A stretch of 64,000 bases of DNA from Sphaerosporella brunnea (lineage: Eukaryota > Ascomycota > Pezizomycetes > Pezizales > Pyronemataceae), in the NCBI GenBank assembly GCA_008704415.1, contig VXIS01000087.1, positions 1 through 64,000 of the forward strand, given 5' to 3'. The notes beneath the pieces are model-generated. The model did not search any database. It had not been told where the DNA came from and saw only the letters and a program-made list of their open reading frames with translations. Positions 34,731 through 47,004 of this stretch are shown piece after piece. Made by a program: the position numbers and the translations under genes. The stretch's first letter is position 1, and each line of letters starts with the position of its first letter.

Positions 34731-37138
34731 ATGCCTGCGCTCGCACCGCTTTTAGCCCCCGAGGTCCCTGGGCCCCCGACGGTCATGAAGAAGGCCCCGC
34801 GAAAGCTGCGTCGAAAGAATCCACCGCCGTCATTGTTCAATAATCATCAAAAACTACCATCCGCAACCTCCTCCATGACCTCGATTTCAAACTCACGGCC
34901 TTCCTCAAGTTGGTCGGCAGCGGGCACCAAGAGCGGTGGGTGGTTTTCAAGAGCGGGAAAAAGTATGGATGCAGGCAATGGAAAGAATGAACTGCGCCAA
35001 GAAGACTCTCGGCGGCCATCCGCGGTTCCACTACCCCAGGACCTGGGATTGGGATTTGACGTAGGAAACGGAGGTGTCCTTACACCGCCAGGAAGCGGGA
35101 GTCCGACGGGCCCGTCCATGCAACAGTACAAGGACGCTTCTAATGGTCTTGCGTCGCCGGCTTTGGCTGCCGCCCCACCAAGAAGAAAAAGGTCATACTC
35201 GACGGGGAGCACCGCGAACGGTGGTCTCTCTTTATTCCCCCCACCGATCCCTCCCAGAGCCGAAGGCTTCAGTTCCTCAACTTTGGACCCAAACCATCAG
35301 CATCCAGCGTTTAGGCCTAAAGCGCGGACAGTTCCGATTGACGACGAGTTTCTTCTTCCTCCGACAGCGCCTTTTTCTGCTCCCGCCGAGCGTTCGTCGC
35401 CCTCCAGGATAGCGTCCGAATCCCCTGTTCTACCCCCGCTGCCGTTTTTTCAATCCGGGAGTCTCGGAATAATGCCGGGATCAGCGTCATCGGCTTCCAG
35501 TCAATATTCGATATTGAAGGATGCGCTGGTTGATGACAGGCCCCCACTTTCTCCGAAACATCCAGGTCGGAAAGCACGGTCTCGGTCTACGTCGCGGTCG
35601 CCACAACCACCGGAATCAGCGCCATCAACTCCTAGATCCATGCCAACGTCCCCATTGAGACCTCTCACACCCCCGGAATCCACAAACGAAGCCATAGAAG
35701 TCGCAGCGGATGTAGCTCTGGCCGAACCCTATGATGCTCCTGTTCGTACCATTGATGACGCCAGCTTTCCTTTCCACGCAGTCACCTCTGAGGAACCGAT
35801 TGTTCTTCCCATCCGATCGTCCACAACATCGGCGAAGACAATGCCAGAATCATTCCCAATGCCTCCAGAGACGAAGAAGGGCGAACGAAGAGGATCGTTT
35901 CTAGGCGGATGGAAATTGGCAATGAAGAATTCCCCGATCGGCGGCCGGCAAACTCCTGCCAACGATGCTCCGGTGGGGGTAGGGTCCGGCGGTGGTTGGG
36001 TATATCGGCGAAGAAACAGCTTTTCTAGCCCTTGCCCACCCAGTGCCGAAAAAATAAAACATAGTAGCTACGCTCAGGAGTACAAAGAATTCCGCAAACA
36101 GAAAGCGGCTGGACCGGCAGCTAGCACCTCACAAACCGCTGCTGAATGTACCATGGCAGCATCCAACACATTTGCTGCACGCGCGGCGGTGGCCGGCTTG
36201 AAGCCATCTGAGCCAGAGAAGAAGCCGAAAAACACCCAAGCTGCTATCAAAGGTAGTGGCAGCACACGCAAAAACTTCAAGGAGAAAATGAAAAGCGTCG
36301 AGGCTCGGTTCAACTCGAAGAACTCCACACCAGCAGCATCGGTATCGGCATCGGCGTCGAATACGCCCACTTCGACTATGCCCGCATCCTCTCCGCCCGT
36401 GGCCAAAGAGAAGGAATTGGTGGGGCTCGATGTGGCAATACGACAAATGAACCTTTTGGAGGAGCAATTGAAGTCGGGGAGACCACCCAGCCCGCCGGAT
36501 TCTCGGGATGGAGAGGAGTCGGGAGACGTATCCGTGCTGCCACTCAACATCACCAAGCCTGACTCGCCAGCGGCTAGTATAAAAGAGGCTTCTGCCTCGC
36601 TGTCGAGAAAAAGCACCAGCTCACTTGCTTCTTTCGTGACAGCGCGGAGTCAGCCGGCCCCGCCGCCAAGTGTTGGTCACAAAAAGACAAACTCTCTTTC
36701 GCCGTTACGGAAAGAAATAGAACTGGGCGCACCACCTCCTCCGGCAGGTGCCAAGGGAGACAAAGGAAAAGGGAAGGAGGTGAACGGCTCGGCGTCTGGA
36801 CCTTCGGCATACTCAATTTATCCGCCGCCCAGTGAGTACCTTGGCAAGGGCGGGTCATCGAACAATGGACCATGCACCGCTCCAACCCCACCAAAACCAG
36901 TGGCCAAGTTGTTTGTGATTTGTTGTCGTTGCAAGGTGTGTCGGGTCCTGCTAAAATGTTTTGGCGATGCGCTGACGAGTTTTTTTCCCTGTAGTATTGG
37001 CATGATCTCCCGAGTGCGATGTATCGTGGGATGGTTGAGAATGGAGGTGCGACGAGATGTCCATATTGCCTGCATGGAATGGAAACGGCGTGTTGCTCTG
37101 GGTTGGTCCCGCTGTCTTGGTTGTTTGAGCTGTACTGA
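34731..37138 (+). CDS. Disordered fungal protein with conserved C-terminal Cys-rich module
   Basis: Two exons, 34731-36935 and 36995-37138, give 782 residues. Most of the protein is Ser/Pro/Thr-rich and probably disordered, with basic patches (KKAPRKLRRKNPPPS), SP/TP sites and a short ordered-looking stretch (EYKEFRKQKAAG; LDVAIRQMNLLEEQLKSG). The 59-nt intron (branch GCTGAC) joins KLFVICCRCK to YWHDLPSAMYRGM. The tail then reads TRCPYCLHGMETACCSG. The CC-x-C ... C-x2-C ... CC arrangement probably binds zinc. This end module is conserved in uncharacterised filamentous-fungal proteins, as I recall it. The function is unknown. Reading through without splicing would give an unrelated tail and lose the module. 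Confidence 0.8.
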
Positions 37139-37846
37139 CTCACGGGGGCTTTAGATACACATGTGTGGTTTACTTGCACCAACGGCATCACTAGACGGTC
37201 ATTTTCGCGGGGTTCTTTTTTTTTTTTTTTTTGTTTGTTCGGCGCAGGGATATCATTTTTGGATTTGGGTTTGGTCTGGATAGAGGCACGCAGGTCAGGT
37301 TGGAGGATGGATATATAATGGAGGCGGGATCATCTTTGGAGGGATGGAGGCATTTGGCACACGGATACACCTTTTTCGAAGTAGTATATAAATTAAGTAG
37401 CTGTTGGCAGTCTGTGAAAAGACCAAAACAGCAAAAAAATACCGATTGTTTTTTTGTCCTAGTCTTGGGATTGCTCCACTTCTTGTGGATGCGTATAAGC
37501 TTGCGACTCGAAATCGGCGTCGAGGTTTGCAGATGCTGCCTCTGGGTGATGACTTTTTGTGATGAGCTGCGGCGCGGGTGCCAGCAGGGCTGATCGCGGC
37601 CGCAATATCGTCCCCGGGTTGCTGTGGTGAGAGGATCCGCTGGCATGGTCAGTGAGAAGGTATGATGCTCACTCTTCTACAAACCCGAGAGGACTTCAAG
37701 GCCACCAGCGTGTGCTGGACAGAGCGGACGCTGGAAGTAAGCCCAATTTATATTGCATTTCAGTACACTTCTATGTAGTAACGCCACCAGCACAAAAAAA
37801 AAAAATATATATATAAAAAAAAAAAAAAAATCATCAACCTACCTCA
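37139..37846. other. Tail-to-tail intergenic region
   Basis: No gene seen. A T-run (37217-37232), an A-run with TATATATATA (37793-37830). Confidence 0.4.
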
Positions 37847-38878
37847 TCAAAGCCCGGCCTCCTCGGGCAAAAACCTGATCTGCACCTTGACCCCGCCACC
37901 AAAGATGCCAATACCAGCGTACACGTCGCAGGCGCCATCAAGTCCCGGCATGGGATCGTTTTCCTCCCTGGCATCTCTAGGCTCGTCGAGTCTCCACGCC
38001 CCCTCCCTTTTCCCGTCTCTACAAAACCACACCTCTATCCCACCACCACCACCACCACCACCGCCGCCGCCGCCGCCGCCGCCCACCTCCTGCTCCCAGC
38101 ACATGCCGACACCGACCGTTTCGCCCTCTCGAAACGGGGCTACAAAGTCTCTCCCGCCATAGGAGTCGTTGGTATACCTCCTCCCGTCATCGCCGTGCAC
38201 GCCAATACTCCCTCTGTTCCATCCCGGCAGGCGAAAGCCCGGATACGGCACGGCGACATAGCCGACGGCAACGGCGGTGTCGGGCGGCATCTTCTCCACC
38301 CTCACCTCGAAATACACCGTCTTCTTCCTCCTCCTCCTCGCCGCGTGCGCCGGGTGGTGGTAGCCAGCCGCAAACAGCGGCAGCGCCGAGACGAGGCAGG
38401 AGTCGGGGCAGCCGGTGCTCATGCTGGCGACGTTGACGACGCCGGGCTCGTGGCTGGTGATGACGCCTCTGAACTGCGGCGGCGGCGGCGCGAGCCCGAT
38501 CTCGCCCGCGGCGATGCAGCGCAACGCGTCCGCCGTGAACTTGGACGGCGCCGCAAGCGCGTTCGCGTCCGTAAACTCCCACGCGGCGGTCGCCGCGTCC
38601 TCGTCCGCGTTGCTGGTCGGCGACGAGAAGTGGAGGCCGTGGAAGGCAGGCGGCGGGAGATCGTCGTCTGCGGGCTCGTAGTGCGGAGGCGGGCCGTGCG
38701 GGATGCTGATTTGCGCCATCGCCGCCGCCGCCGCCGCCGCCGCCGCTTGCTTGGAATCCCCGGTCGGCGCATATGGGTTTGTGGCTGGATACGGTTCTGG
38801 CGGTGGTTGGTCTGGATGGAAACCACCATCGCCACTGCTGCTGCTGCTGCGGGAAAAGATTTTGCGGAAGCAGGACAT
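37847..38878 (-). CDS. SPRY (B30.2-like) domain protein
   Basis: Single exon, 343 residues. The N-terminal part is Pro/Ala-rich with a run of nine Ala. The SPRY domain spans about residues 110-340: KTVYFEVRVEKMPPDTAVAV, GYVAVPYPGFRLPGWNRGS, GVHGDDGRRYTNDSYGGRDF, FREGETVGVGMCWEQE, EVWFCRDGKREGAW and the ending YAGIGIFGGGVKVQIRF. A poly-Gly run of about 14 residues interrupts it where the family usually has a short loop; it is encoded by a (ggc/ggt)n tract. SPRY domains bind protein partners. In fungi, related proteins include the membrane-anchored Rsp5 adaptor Ssh4, but this one has no obvious transmembrane anchor, so the role is open. Confidence 0.85.
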   Translation of the reverse strand: MSCFRKIFSRSSSSSGDGGFHPDQPPPEPYPATNPYAPTGDSKQAAAAAAAAAMAQISIPHGPPPHYEPADDDLPPPAFHGLHFSSPTSNADEDAATAAWEFTDANALAAPSKFTADALRCIAAGEIGLAPPPPQFRGVITSHEPGVVNVASMSTGCPDSCLVSALPLFAAGYHHPAHAARRRRKKTVYFEVRVEKMPPDTAVAVGYVAVPYPGFRLPGWNRGSIGVHGDDGRRYTNDSYGGRDFVAPFREGETVGVGMCWEQEVGGGGGGGGGGGGGGGIEVWFCRDGKREGAWRLDEPRDAREENDPMPGLDGACDVYAGIGIFGGGVKVQIRFLPEEAGL

Positions 38879-40189
38879 TATTGCTTGTTATTGCTGTTGC
38901 TGTTGTGGGGTGGAAGTGTTTGGGGGGGGGGGGGGGGTGCTCTTTAAGCTGTTGTTGAAGGGAACAAATAAACCCTGGATGTCGTCATGACGCAGGTGAC
39001 CAACCCTGAACAAGCGAAGCTTAACGGGTTTGTGTTCGTTCCCGAAGAAGAGGAGGAAGAGAAGAAGAAGAAGAAGAGATCCAGATGACAGAAGCAAACC
39101 TGTCCAACCAAGACGAGCAAAGCTGCTCCGGCTTGATCCGAGAACTGAGTCATGTACTCTCTGCGATGCATGCACTCGATGCAAGTGCACAACCCGTTTG
39201 TTTCCTCGGGAGGCTGCCCCTTGCCGACGCTGTAAATGCTGTTACCTCATGTACATCTCTCTAACCCTCCGCACACTCGGCCTCTCCGCCCCTCCCTTTT
39301 TTCTGCTAGCGAGAAGTTCTGGTCACAGGCTCTGCTGCTGGTGGTACCTCTCTCCAAATTGGATACCTTAAAGATGCAAAACGATACCTAGCCGGCAAAC
39401 CCAAAAGCCTAAAGGCTGGCGTTTCCGGGATGGAAACCCTCTGTGGATCACATGGGTTCTTCGGCTCTTGGTTTTGCGGTTGACTGGAAAAGTGTAGAGC
39501 TAGGTAGTGGAAATGTTGATAGCCAGAGCTAGAGAGTACGCTCGGGGAAAGAGTAGGTAGTGCTGAGCTGGATGGTGAGGAGGGGTAGTGGTGGTATATC
39601 TAGGACTGGAGCTGATGATGCGGAATTTCGATCAATACCGAATGTATTAGGTCCCTAAGTCTATCATGCCCGATTTGTGCTGCTGTTTACTTTACGTAAT
39701 GCGCTGTTTTGTTCGGTATTTCGAGTGCTTCCGTAAGGTTTCGGTGTTGTGAAAAACTCACGATGGTGGACGTACCTATGAAAGGAACTCGGGATTGCAG
39801 GTGTGTTGTTTGCTGTACGGAGGTCAGTGACCAACCGATGTCAACCGGCTCATCAGATTAACTGCAATTCAGAACGATTAACGTATGGCACAGAGAAATG
39901 TTGCTCTGCACAAATAGTCTTACAGCACAACTTTAACGGCCATTCATCACGCCTGTCAAACGTATACTGTAGCGAGCATTGAGGTTGGTACAAAAAGTTT
40001 TTGTGGCGACAGGTGATTTTGTTGGGTACAGCGTCAGGCGAGAGAAATGTGAGGCTTGTATGGTGACCATGTTGAGACGGATAATTCACCTCCTGTTCTA
40101 GTTCTCTGGTGGTCTGCCGATTGCTTACCGGCCGCGCGATTACGGCACCTTTCCTCAAGTTGAAACTCCCTCCACAAGAGGGGCTCTGA
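38879..40189. other. Intergenic, promoter of the SPRY gene then gene-poor DNA
   Basis: No supported gene. A G-run at about 38922-38938, an AGA/AAG-rich tract at 39045-39080 and a CRE-like gtcatgacgca near 38982. Confidence 0.4.
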
Positions 40190-40380
40190 TGAGTGCTGGT
40201 TTTACTTCCTGTTGACTACGGGCATGTTTCTTTCCTTTGTCATCTTTACATGTTTCCTTTTCCTTTCTGGTATGTTGGGTGGTCGCAGTTGACCCATGAG
40301 ATACTATCAATAAGGGGGCGGACAGGATAAGGACGGGGACGAGCAGGGGATCTGTCATGATCGTTCGCGGTCGTATCAAT
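40190..40380 (+). mobile_element. LINE 3' UTR fragment (subfamily B)
   Basis: Aligns with the 3' end of the LINE fragment at 56.3-56.8 kb: tttccttttcctttctggta, then gg-(t/g)-(g/c)cgcagtt-gaccatgaga, gacaggataagg-cggggac and the hairpin GATCGTTCGCGGTC (40359-40372). No coding part is left. Confidence 0.65.
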
Positions 40381-40532
40381 GCTCGCTACAGTCATGGGAA
40401 CGATACTTACACTTGACGGCCTACCTATTAGGGCGGATATATGTTGTTCTTTCATGCTGTGTGGATTGAAGGTTGTCTGTTGGCTGGGTGGACCTAGCAG
40501 CATACGAGTGAGTCTCGGTGAAGGACCAGTTG

Positions 40533-40857
40533 TACTCGACGGATTCAAAAGTATCTGGACACCTAAAAATCCCTGTCCTAAGCCGGGTAACCTAACCCGC
40601 ACCCAGCGCTTAGACGAGCTCCCCACCGAGCTCCCAGAGCTCCCCGCACGCACCTAGAAATAATTTTCCTGTAATTTCACACTCTACTCTTACGCTTTTT
40701 AGTTTTTTTTTGAGCGTATGCTTGTCTTTTTTGGGCCACAATTGAGCAAGATATGATTTTTTTCGTGATGTTGAGTCTTCACCAGCGGGAAATCGCTGGG
40801 ATGCCCGGCATGGGACAGGGATTTGAGGTGTCCAGATACTTTAGAATCCGTCGAGTA
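40533..40857. mobile_element. 325-bp Tc1/mariner-type MITE
   Basis: Terminal inverted repeats of about 60 bp: TACTCGACGGATTC...GTATCTGGACACCT at the left, and its inverted counterpart at 40796-40857. The outer TA at both ends is consistent with a TA target duplication, so the element proper would be 40535-40855. The centre is A/T-rich and has no transposase. Confidence 0.85.
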
Positions 40858-41898
40858 GTGAGCCAAAAACCGCCGACGTGAAGTTATAGTGTAGGGCCGG
40901 GTGGAGGGGCATCGCGTGTATCATGCCTGAGCTGGTGGAGACTATGAACACCAACCATGGCACGTGTTACGCTCCAAAGGGCGGATATTTCGCGGGGTGG
41001 TAGCACCCGTGCGTACACTAATATCCGACTGGAAAGATCGCACGTCGGAAAGATCGCAAATGCAGCCTGCGGCAGGCTTCCCGCAGCTCCATGATCCATA
41101 CACCCTCGATATAAACGGCGGGCCTGTGGACCGCCGTAACAAGTTGCGCAACGCATCTCCACTTGGCCAGCCAGCCACCCTGGCGGAATTTTCGGGATGC
41201 GCTGCCTAAGCACTTCCATCTCAGAGATTGATATTTACCATGTTTATGTACAGGCTGATACCCACATCGTGCGCCTTTTTGCCGGGTCCGGGGTAAGTCC
41301 GGGGTTGAACGTTACTAGCGACAACGGGGTGATATCCTTAGCTGGGGGTTGTTCCAAGAGCATGTACGTACTGCTGTTGAAAGACAGTTGATCCCTCTAA
41401 TTTACAGCCCGTCAATTCCGAGTCTCACGATGGTCCTCGCTGCGGTAAGGATACTCATTCAAAGGCCAACTTTTCTTTCTCTGATATTATCGAGCCAGGC
41501 TGTCTGTCATGGAAAGATTGGAATGGCCTGGTTCCCCTGCATTCGCAACTTTGACCTCCTGCCCTCAAATGTCCAGCCGTCCCCTGCAGCCTGTCAACTG
41601 AATGCTTTGCCTGTTCATGACAGGTACAAGCTTTGCAGACCCGGTCTTCGTGTTTGCATCTGCTAAATTACTTTGTGCACTAGGGCAAGATCCACTCTAG
41701 AACCGCGCTGGCTCTGCTTCTCCACGAACATGATGTTCGAAGACTAAGTGGCAATTCCGGAATATCAAACCGCCGCCCCGATTTTGAGTGCGGCGTTTGC
41801 CATGGTATGCTGTCCTTGGCTTGGGCGGCTGGTACTTAAACACCTGGTTTCCGCTGGGTGGATGGACATCGCCGACACAGCGACCACTGACTTCCAAG
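40858..41898. other. Upstream region of the endoglucanase gene
   Basis: No supported gene. Short spliced-looking frames (ATGGTCCTCGCTGCG at about 41430 followed by GTAAGG) do not give a recognisable protein. Confidence 0.35.
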
Positions 41899-43328
41899 AT
41901 GCACTCCGTCCTTTCTCTTGCGTTGGCCGTGGCCGCGCTTCCTGCGCTAATTAATGCTCAGCAGTCTGCCTGGGGACAGTGTGGTGGTAATAACTGGAAT
42001 GGAGCAACAAGCTGTGTCAGCGGCTACTACTGCAGCAAGTTGAATGACTGTAAGGTCTACCGCTCAACAACTCGCAATGACCATCGCTGACCAGCCACTG
42101 CTCTAGATTACTCGCAATGCATCCCTGGAACTGCGAGTACAACAACGACCACCAGTGGGGTCCCCACAACAACCACTACTACTTCTTCCGCTCCAACCTC
42201 CTCCAATACCATCTGCCCTGGTTCCCGGACAAAGTTCAAGTACTTCGGTATCAATGAGTCCGGCGCAGAGTTCGGAAACAACGTCATCCCCGGAACCCTG
42301 GGCACGGATTACACATGGCCCACCACGGACAGTATTGACGTACGCACCATCAACTCATTTCCTCTCAATATCCCCCTAGAAATCGCTGACATCAGTGTGT
42401 AGTTCTTCCTGGGCAAGGGCATGAACACCTTCCGCGTTACCTTTCTGATGGAGCGGTTGAGTCCCCCCGCGGGCGGGCTCACGGGAACCTTCGACCCAAC
42501 CTACCTTGCGTCTTTGAAGCAAACTGCTTCCTACATTACCGGAAAGGGAGGTTACGCGGTCATTGATCCCCACAACTTCGGCCGCTACAACGGCAACATC
42601 ATGACCGACTACACCTCTTTCGGAACTTGGTGCAAGAACCTGGCTTCCCAGTTCAAGTCGGACACCAACATCATTTTCGACACCAACAACGAGTACCATG
42701 ATATGGACCAGACGTTGGTCTTCAACCTGAACCAGGCCTGTATCAATGGTATCCGTGCTGCTGGCGCAACCAACCAGTTGATTCTGATCGAGGGTAATTC
42801 CTATACCGGTGCTTGGACATGGTAATCCCCGGCTTTTCACTCCCTCCGTTTTTTTACTAATCGATGATTCAGGGTCTCCTCCGGCAACGCAGCCTCCCTC
42901 ATCAACCTCACCGATCCCAACAACAACCTGGCCTACGAGATGCACCAATACCTGGACTCCGACGGTTCTGGAACCTCCCCGACCTGTGTCTCCTCGACCA
43001 TTGGTGCCGAGCGTCTCGCCGCCGCGACTGCCTGGTTGCAGGCCAACAACAAGAAGGGATTCTTGGGCGAGATTGGCGCCGGAAGCAATGATGCATGTAT
43101 TACAGCAGTCCAGGGCGCTTTGTGTAGCATGCAAGAGTCCGGCGTCTGGATCGGTGCCTTGTGGTGGGCCGCAGGCCCTTGGTGTAAGTGGCTTTTACTC
43201 TACGCTGGCTTTACGGGTGCGTGGCTGACTTAATCGGTGAAGGGGGCACCTACTATCAATCGATTGAGCCGCCGGATGGTGCGGCTATTGCGAGGATCCT
43301 CCCTGAGGCGCTTTTGCCGTTCCTTTAG
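41899..43328 (+). CDS. Secreted endo-beta-1,4-glucanase, CBM1-linker-GH5
   Basis: Five exons, 41899-42049, 42107-42339, 42403-42821, 42873-43183 and 43243-43328, give 399 residues. A signal peptide ([20 protein letters not shown]) is followed by a CBM1 cellulose-binding module with the typical WGQCGG and CVSGYYC and YYSQCIPG. A Thr/Ser-rich linker (about residues 60-85) leads to the GH5 catalytic domain ([14 protein letters not shown] onwards). The likely acid/base is Glu225 in DTNNEYHDM and the likely nucleophile Glu334 in FLGEIGAG. The order matches fungal GH5 subfamily 5 endoglucanases such as Trichoderma Cel5A. It acts outside the cell on cellulose. All four introns are 51-63 nt. All catalytic parts are present and the gene looks functional. 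Confidence 0.94.
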
Positions 43329-45295
43329 ACAAGGTTGATCTCGCAGGAAGCTCTGGTGACGTGGATTCGGAGCACAGGTTTGATGATGTGCTGAAAGGGT
43401 TGGATGAATTTGCAACAATTGTGCATGTTGGAGCCGTCTGTGTATGTATTATAGCTGTCAATATTCTTGCGCAGCCTGCAAAGGCGGGCCTTATAAGAGT
43501 GCGCTGTTCGAGCATTTATGAGGCAAAGGCCGAGGGCAAGCAGGAAATCGGCGCCCTGCAGACGTCGAAGGCGCAGCTGGAACTAGAGAAAACCTCGACC
43601 GGCCCGAGCCCAAAAATACGTTGACTCGAACCGATCCATCACTATTCTTGTCTTTCGGCCAGCTCTCAAGAAGGAGAGAAAGGCGCTGGCATCCCGGTAT
43701 TACCAACTCCTTACCGGGCATGCGATTACGACACCCTAGTTCCGCGGATAGCCATAGCCGCCGCAGGCGCCTGTTCGGATGGCTGCACATCACACCAACC
43801 TTATCGGAGATGCCATTAGACTGGAGGAGGTTCCGCGGGCGATTGTGGTAGCCCCTGGGTGGGCGCGCGCGAAGGAGTGGACTTTGCGGGGTTAGCCACA
43901 AGTGGCGTTCCTCTGGAAATTGGCAGTCGTGATTCGTGAAACTTCGACGCCTGTTCGTGATAGCCGGCGCTGGCGGGTTGGTTGTCATAATGGTTGGCGG
44001 CCGCGAGCTGTTTCGGCACTCACTACGTAGGTTCTAGCAACCCAGGGCGGGGGGTAGTTGCTATCAACACGAATCGCTTGGGGGCCGACTACAGGCTTCG
44101 AAGCCGGGCTGCGTATCAAGCCAGCCAGCCCGACACCACGAACACTGCCCTGCCATAAAACGATAGCCGCACCCATCGGGATAGAACCCTTGGCGTCGAC
44201 GCTTGCCTTGCTGGACCCGCTGCATCATTGCGGGGTAGGCGAGTCGCTGGCCATCGAGGCTCCTTTCGTTCCCCGCAAGCCAGTGCCTAATAGGCTTTGC
44301 GTGCGATCCGGAGCTGGGTGGGCTTCCGCGGATCTCAACGTTCGACCCAGCTCTGGGGAGACGGGTAAGTCGGGCGGGTGTTGGAAGCGGTCAACCCTGT
44401 GTTGGAGGCGCCAGCAGTCGGTGCTGCGGCAGGATACTCGGTAGAGCAGCTCATCAAGGCCTGGGGGCGCCCTAGAGCGAGTCGACATTGAGTAATCCTC
44501 AGATCGGTCGGGATACGGCATGCCGCTTCGGGCTCCGGGATCATATCCCTTGAGCCTGTCGAAGTTCTTGGCTGCAAAGCGTTATTTGCGTCTTTGCCGG
44601 GCGATATGGAAGCAACATGCCTACTTAAGTGGGTAAGTGTTTTCCCACTTTGCAAGTCGCGTTCGGATAGCATCAAGAATGGATCTCCAGAGTCGTGCGG
44701 CTTTCCACAGTCATGGTAGCCGACGCTTTGGGGTTCCAAGTCGACGTGCCTGCGGCCGGTGAGTGGTAGGTCGGGCTTCATTCTGAGTTCTTGATTGGTT
44801 GGCTTGGTGAAATGGAAGTGAAATGCGGCGACATTGAGCGGCACCTCGGTGTTTCCAGAGCTGCTAGGAGCATCAGGACAATAAATAAAAGTGAAGTCTA
44901 TCTAGTAAATGTAGGTACCAGTTAAAGAGATTGGATATAAGCTTCCAGGCTGGTTTCGTGAACGAACAGAAGACAAAAGACAAAAAAAAGTAACTGCGCA
45001 AAAGTGGGGACAACACAGGAAAAGGATTCCAACTCAAAACTGGGAAATCAAGGCCATGGCGTCATTCTCAATACAACTCCTAAGTACTCTTCAACCTAAG
45101 AAATGTATCGCATGAAAGAGCAAAGTGAATTCAAAATAAAAATCAAACAAAAGAGTAAATAGCAGCGTTCTGGTGAAAAAAAAAAAGGCAGAAAAACAAA
45201 AAACAGAAAAACCGCTAGATAAGAGCTAATACAGGCAACTAATAGAGCATCAGAGTTTACCTGCATTTCAACCTCGGCTCTTCCCCAAGGACCTC
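43329..45295. other. Gene-poor stretch with a dispersed repeat
   Basis: No supported gene in almost 2 kb. It contains one copy of a diverged repeat (43745-43870, described separately) and A-rich runs near 45179-45195. Confidence 0.4.
43745..43870. repeat. Diverged dispersed repeat, copy 1
   Basis: Shares atagccgccgcaggcgcctg, ttcg-atgg, ca-ccttat and then ggagg-ttcc and cctgggtgggcgc with 55262-55392, in the same orientation. No coding frame is conserved between the copies that I can see. Confidence 0.4.
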
Positions 45296-46209
45296 TCAAT
45301 AATACTCCTCATCCTCCTTTCCATCCTCCTCTTCGTCGTCTTCTTGATCATCACTATCATCGTCCATCAGCTCCAGGATAAGCTTCAGCAAATTGACCCT
45401 TTCCCGCTTGGACATATTCTTGACCGATCTACGTATCCGTCCGGTAGTAACCCCACCCAACAAGCAGCCAAGGCTTCCACCGGTCCGTTTCTCTCTCAGC
45501 CCATCAGAGTGCTCACGAACTCGGCGCCGCCGGTTCTCCGCCCTTCCGTGTTGGTTCGCAATATGAACGTTGAGGTTGTCCTTCCTTGAAAACCCATTGC
45601 CGATTTGATTGCGCTGGCAGTGCGAGTAGGGACAGGTGTGAGGTTTTTCGTGCCCATCCATGTGGCGTCTATTGGGATCCTGAGTAAGCTAGTGCGGATT
45701 TGCAGAATCACCATGCACTGTACTTACTTATGTGCCGCTCGTGCACCTTGTCCTCTGAAAACTTTGTCTTCATCTTTGGCGTTACATGGCTGGTAGGTAC
45801 ATCGCAGAGGTGTTTCTGAGCCCACTGGAAGTGCCGAAGGCTCTGGTACGCCGTCTTGGCCTCGAGAAATTGAAATGCTTGGAGTTTGAGGCTGTTGGAA
45901 TGACTGATACATGGTGATCGTTAGTCCATTGTACCTAGAGAACTTTAGGTGCAAGGGACCTACACTCTGCGGTATGTGAATCTCGTTGCTGTCTGTGGGC
46001 ATGCGCATGCTGAGAGGTTCCGGTATGCCAAGAGAGAATGTAGGGTAGTTGTATTGGGCCTGTGGACCTGATTGAGGGTTGCTCTCCAAAAGGTGATAGT
46101 CAGAGTATTGAGCTTGAAGAATAGAATGAATGCTACTGGGTTCGGGCTGGTGGAACTCAGTAGTTTGATCCCAATCTGGGTAGGCAAAGGTAAAGTTAGT
46201 TCCAGACAT
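45296..46209 (-). CDS. C2H2 zinc-finger transcription factor
   Basis: Two exons on the minus strand, 45728-46209 and 45296-45668, give 284 residues. An extra in-frame 60-nt intron (45904-45963, GTAGGT...GACTAAC...CAG) is likely and would reduce this to 264. The N-terminal half is Gln/Pro/Ser-rich. The C-terminal half has two fingers: CTYQPCNAKDEDKVFRGQG joined by the 59-nt intron to RHMDGHEKPHTCPYSHC, then GFSRKDNLNVHIANQHG. Spacing F-x-G...RH-x3-H and the second finger fit fungal C2H2 factors. It ends with an acidic DDDSDDQEDDEEEDGKEDEE tail. It probably binds DNA in the nucleus; targets are unknown. Confidence 0.75.
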
Positions 46210-47004
46210 GGCTGCTTTGTGTTCGAGAAAAAAAACGTACATGATCAAGCGGTTATATGAACTTCGTCCTTTCAAACTGCGATAGCTTCAGTGCCCGCGA
46301 AATAGTCAATGGGCAGCGGAGGTGATGAATATATGGAGGATTTCGTGGGCATGCTACAGGATGGCCACAGCGCTAGTGCAGCCTCGTCGCCAACACGTAC
46401 CTCAGGTGACCTGAGGAAATCCCTATGCAGGACGATGGTATTTCCAGCTCAGGCTGACACGGGACACGTTTATCAAACGCCGTTGCTAATACGTACCTCA
46501 GTTATGCAGGATTTCCAGGTCAGGCTCCCACGAGCTGAAAGGCGCCCGGCCACGGCACATCACCTGAACACATTATTGTTAGTACGCGTAGCTCGAGCGC
46601 CCCCGCGCACACTCCAATGAGCACCTCCGAGTTTTTACATTCCGAGCTCTTACGCTACGCGGCGGCTAAGGGATACCGTGGTGCCCTTATCACTCAGTCT
46701 TCCACCACCGACTTTTACGAGGCCGGGGCCAAAAGTCGTGGGGCACCTGATACAACCACACAAAATTGGCCGATTACAGCCCACAACAGAAAACAGAAAT
46801 TTAAGACATGCAAATAAGCATGGCCCTTTACCGGCCACAAATTTCAAGTCTTCAATTCTGTAGAGAGAATTTATAGAAGGTGATAGTATTGGTTGTCCTC
46901 TGCAAAAAGGCGCTTATAGTGCTGTTCTGAACCGATGGCTTGTCTGCTGGAGTACCGCAGTGGCGCAGCATATAAGGAATTCTACGGTATTCAACAGTTG
47001 AAAT
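46210..47004. other. Intergenic, promoter of the zinc-finger gene
   Basis: No supported gene. A degenerate taccgcag...tctacggta pair (about 46952-46989) may be a further relic of the TACCGTA element family. Confidence 0.3.

Noticed and set aside
38187..38947. Long + and - frames overlapping the SPRY gene
   Set aside because: Arg/Ala-rich shadows of a GC-rich gene. The minus-strand frame with the SPRY domain is clear.
42376..43134. 252-codon antisense frame over the endoglucanase
   Set aside because: Shadow of the GH5 exons; the + strand exons have the catalytic motifs.
45669..45800. A 1-nt frameshift in the first zinc finger of the C2H2 gene
   Set aside because: The +1 frame gives a finger-like KFSEDKVHERHI, but splicing AA|GTAAGT to AATAG|A keeps the original frame and gives F-x-G...KRHMDGHEKPHTC, a known fungal spacing. 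No frameshift is needed.
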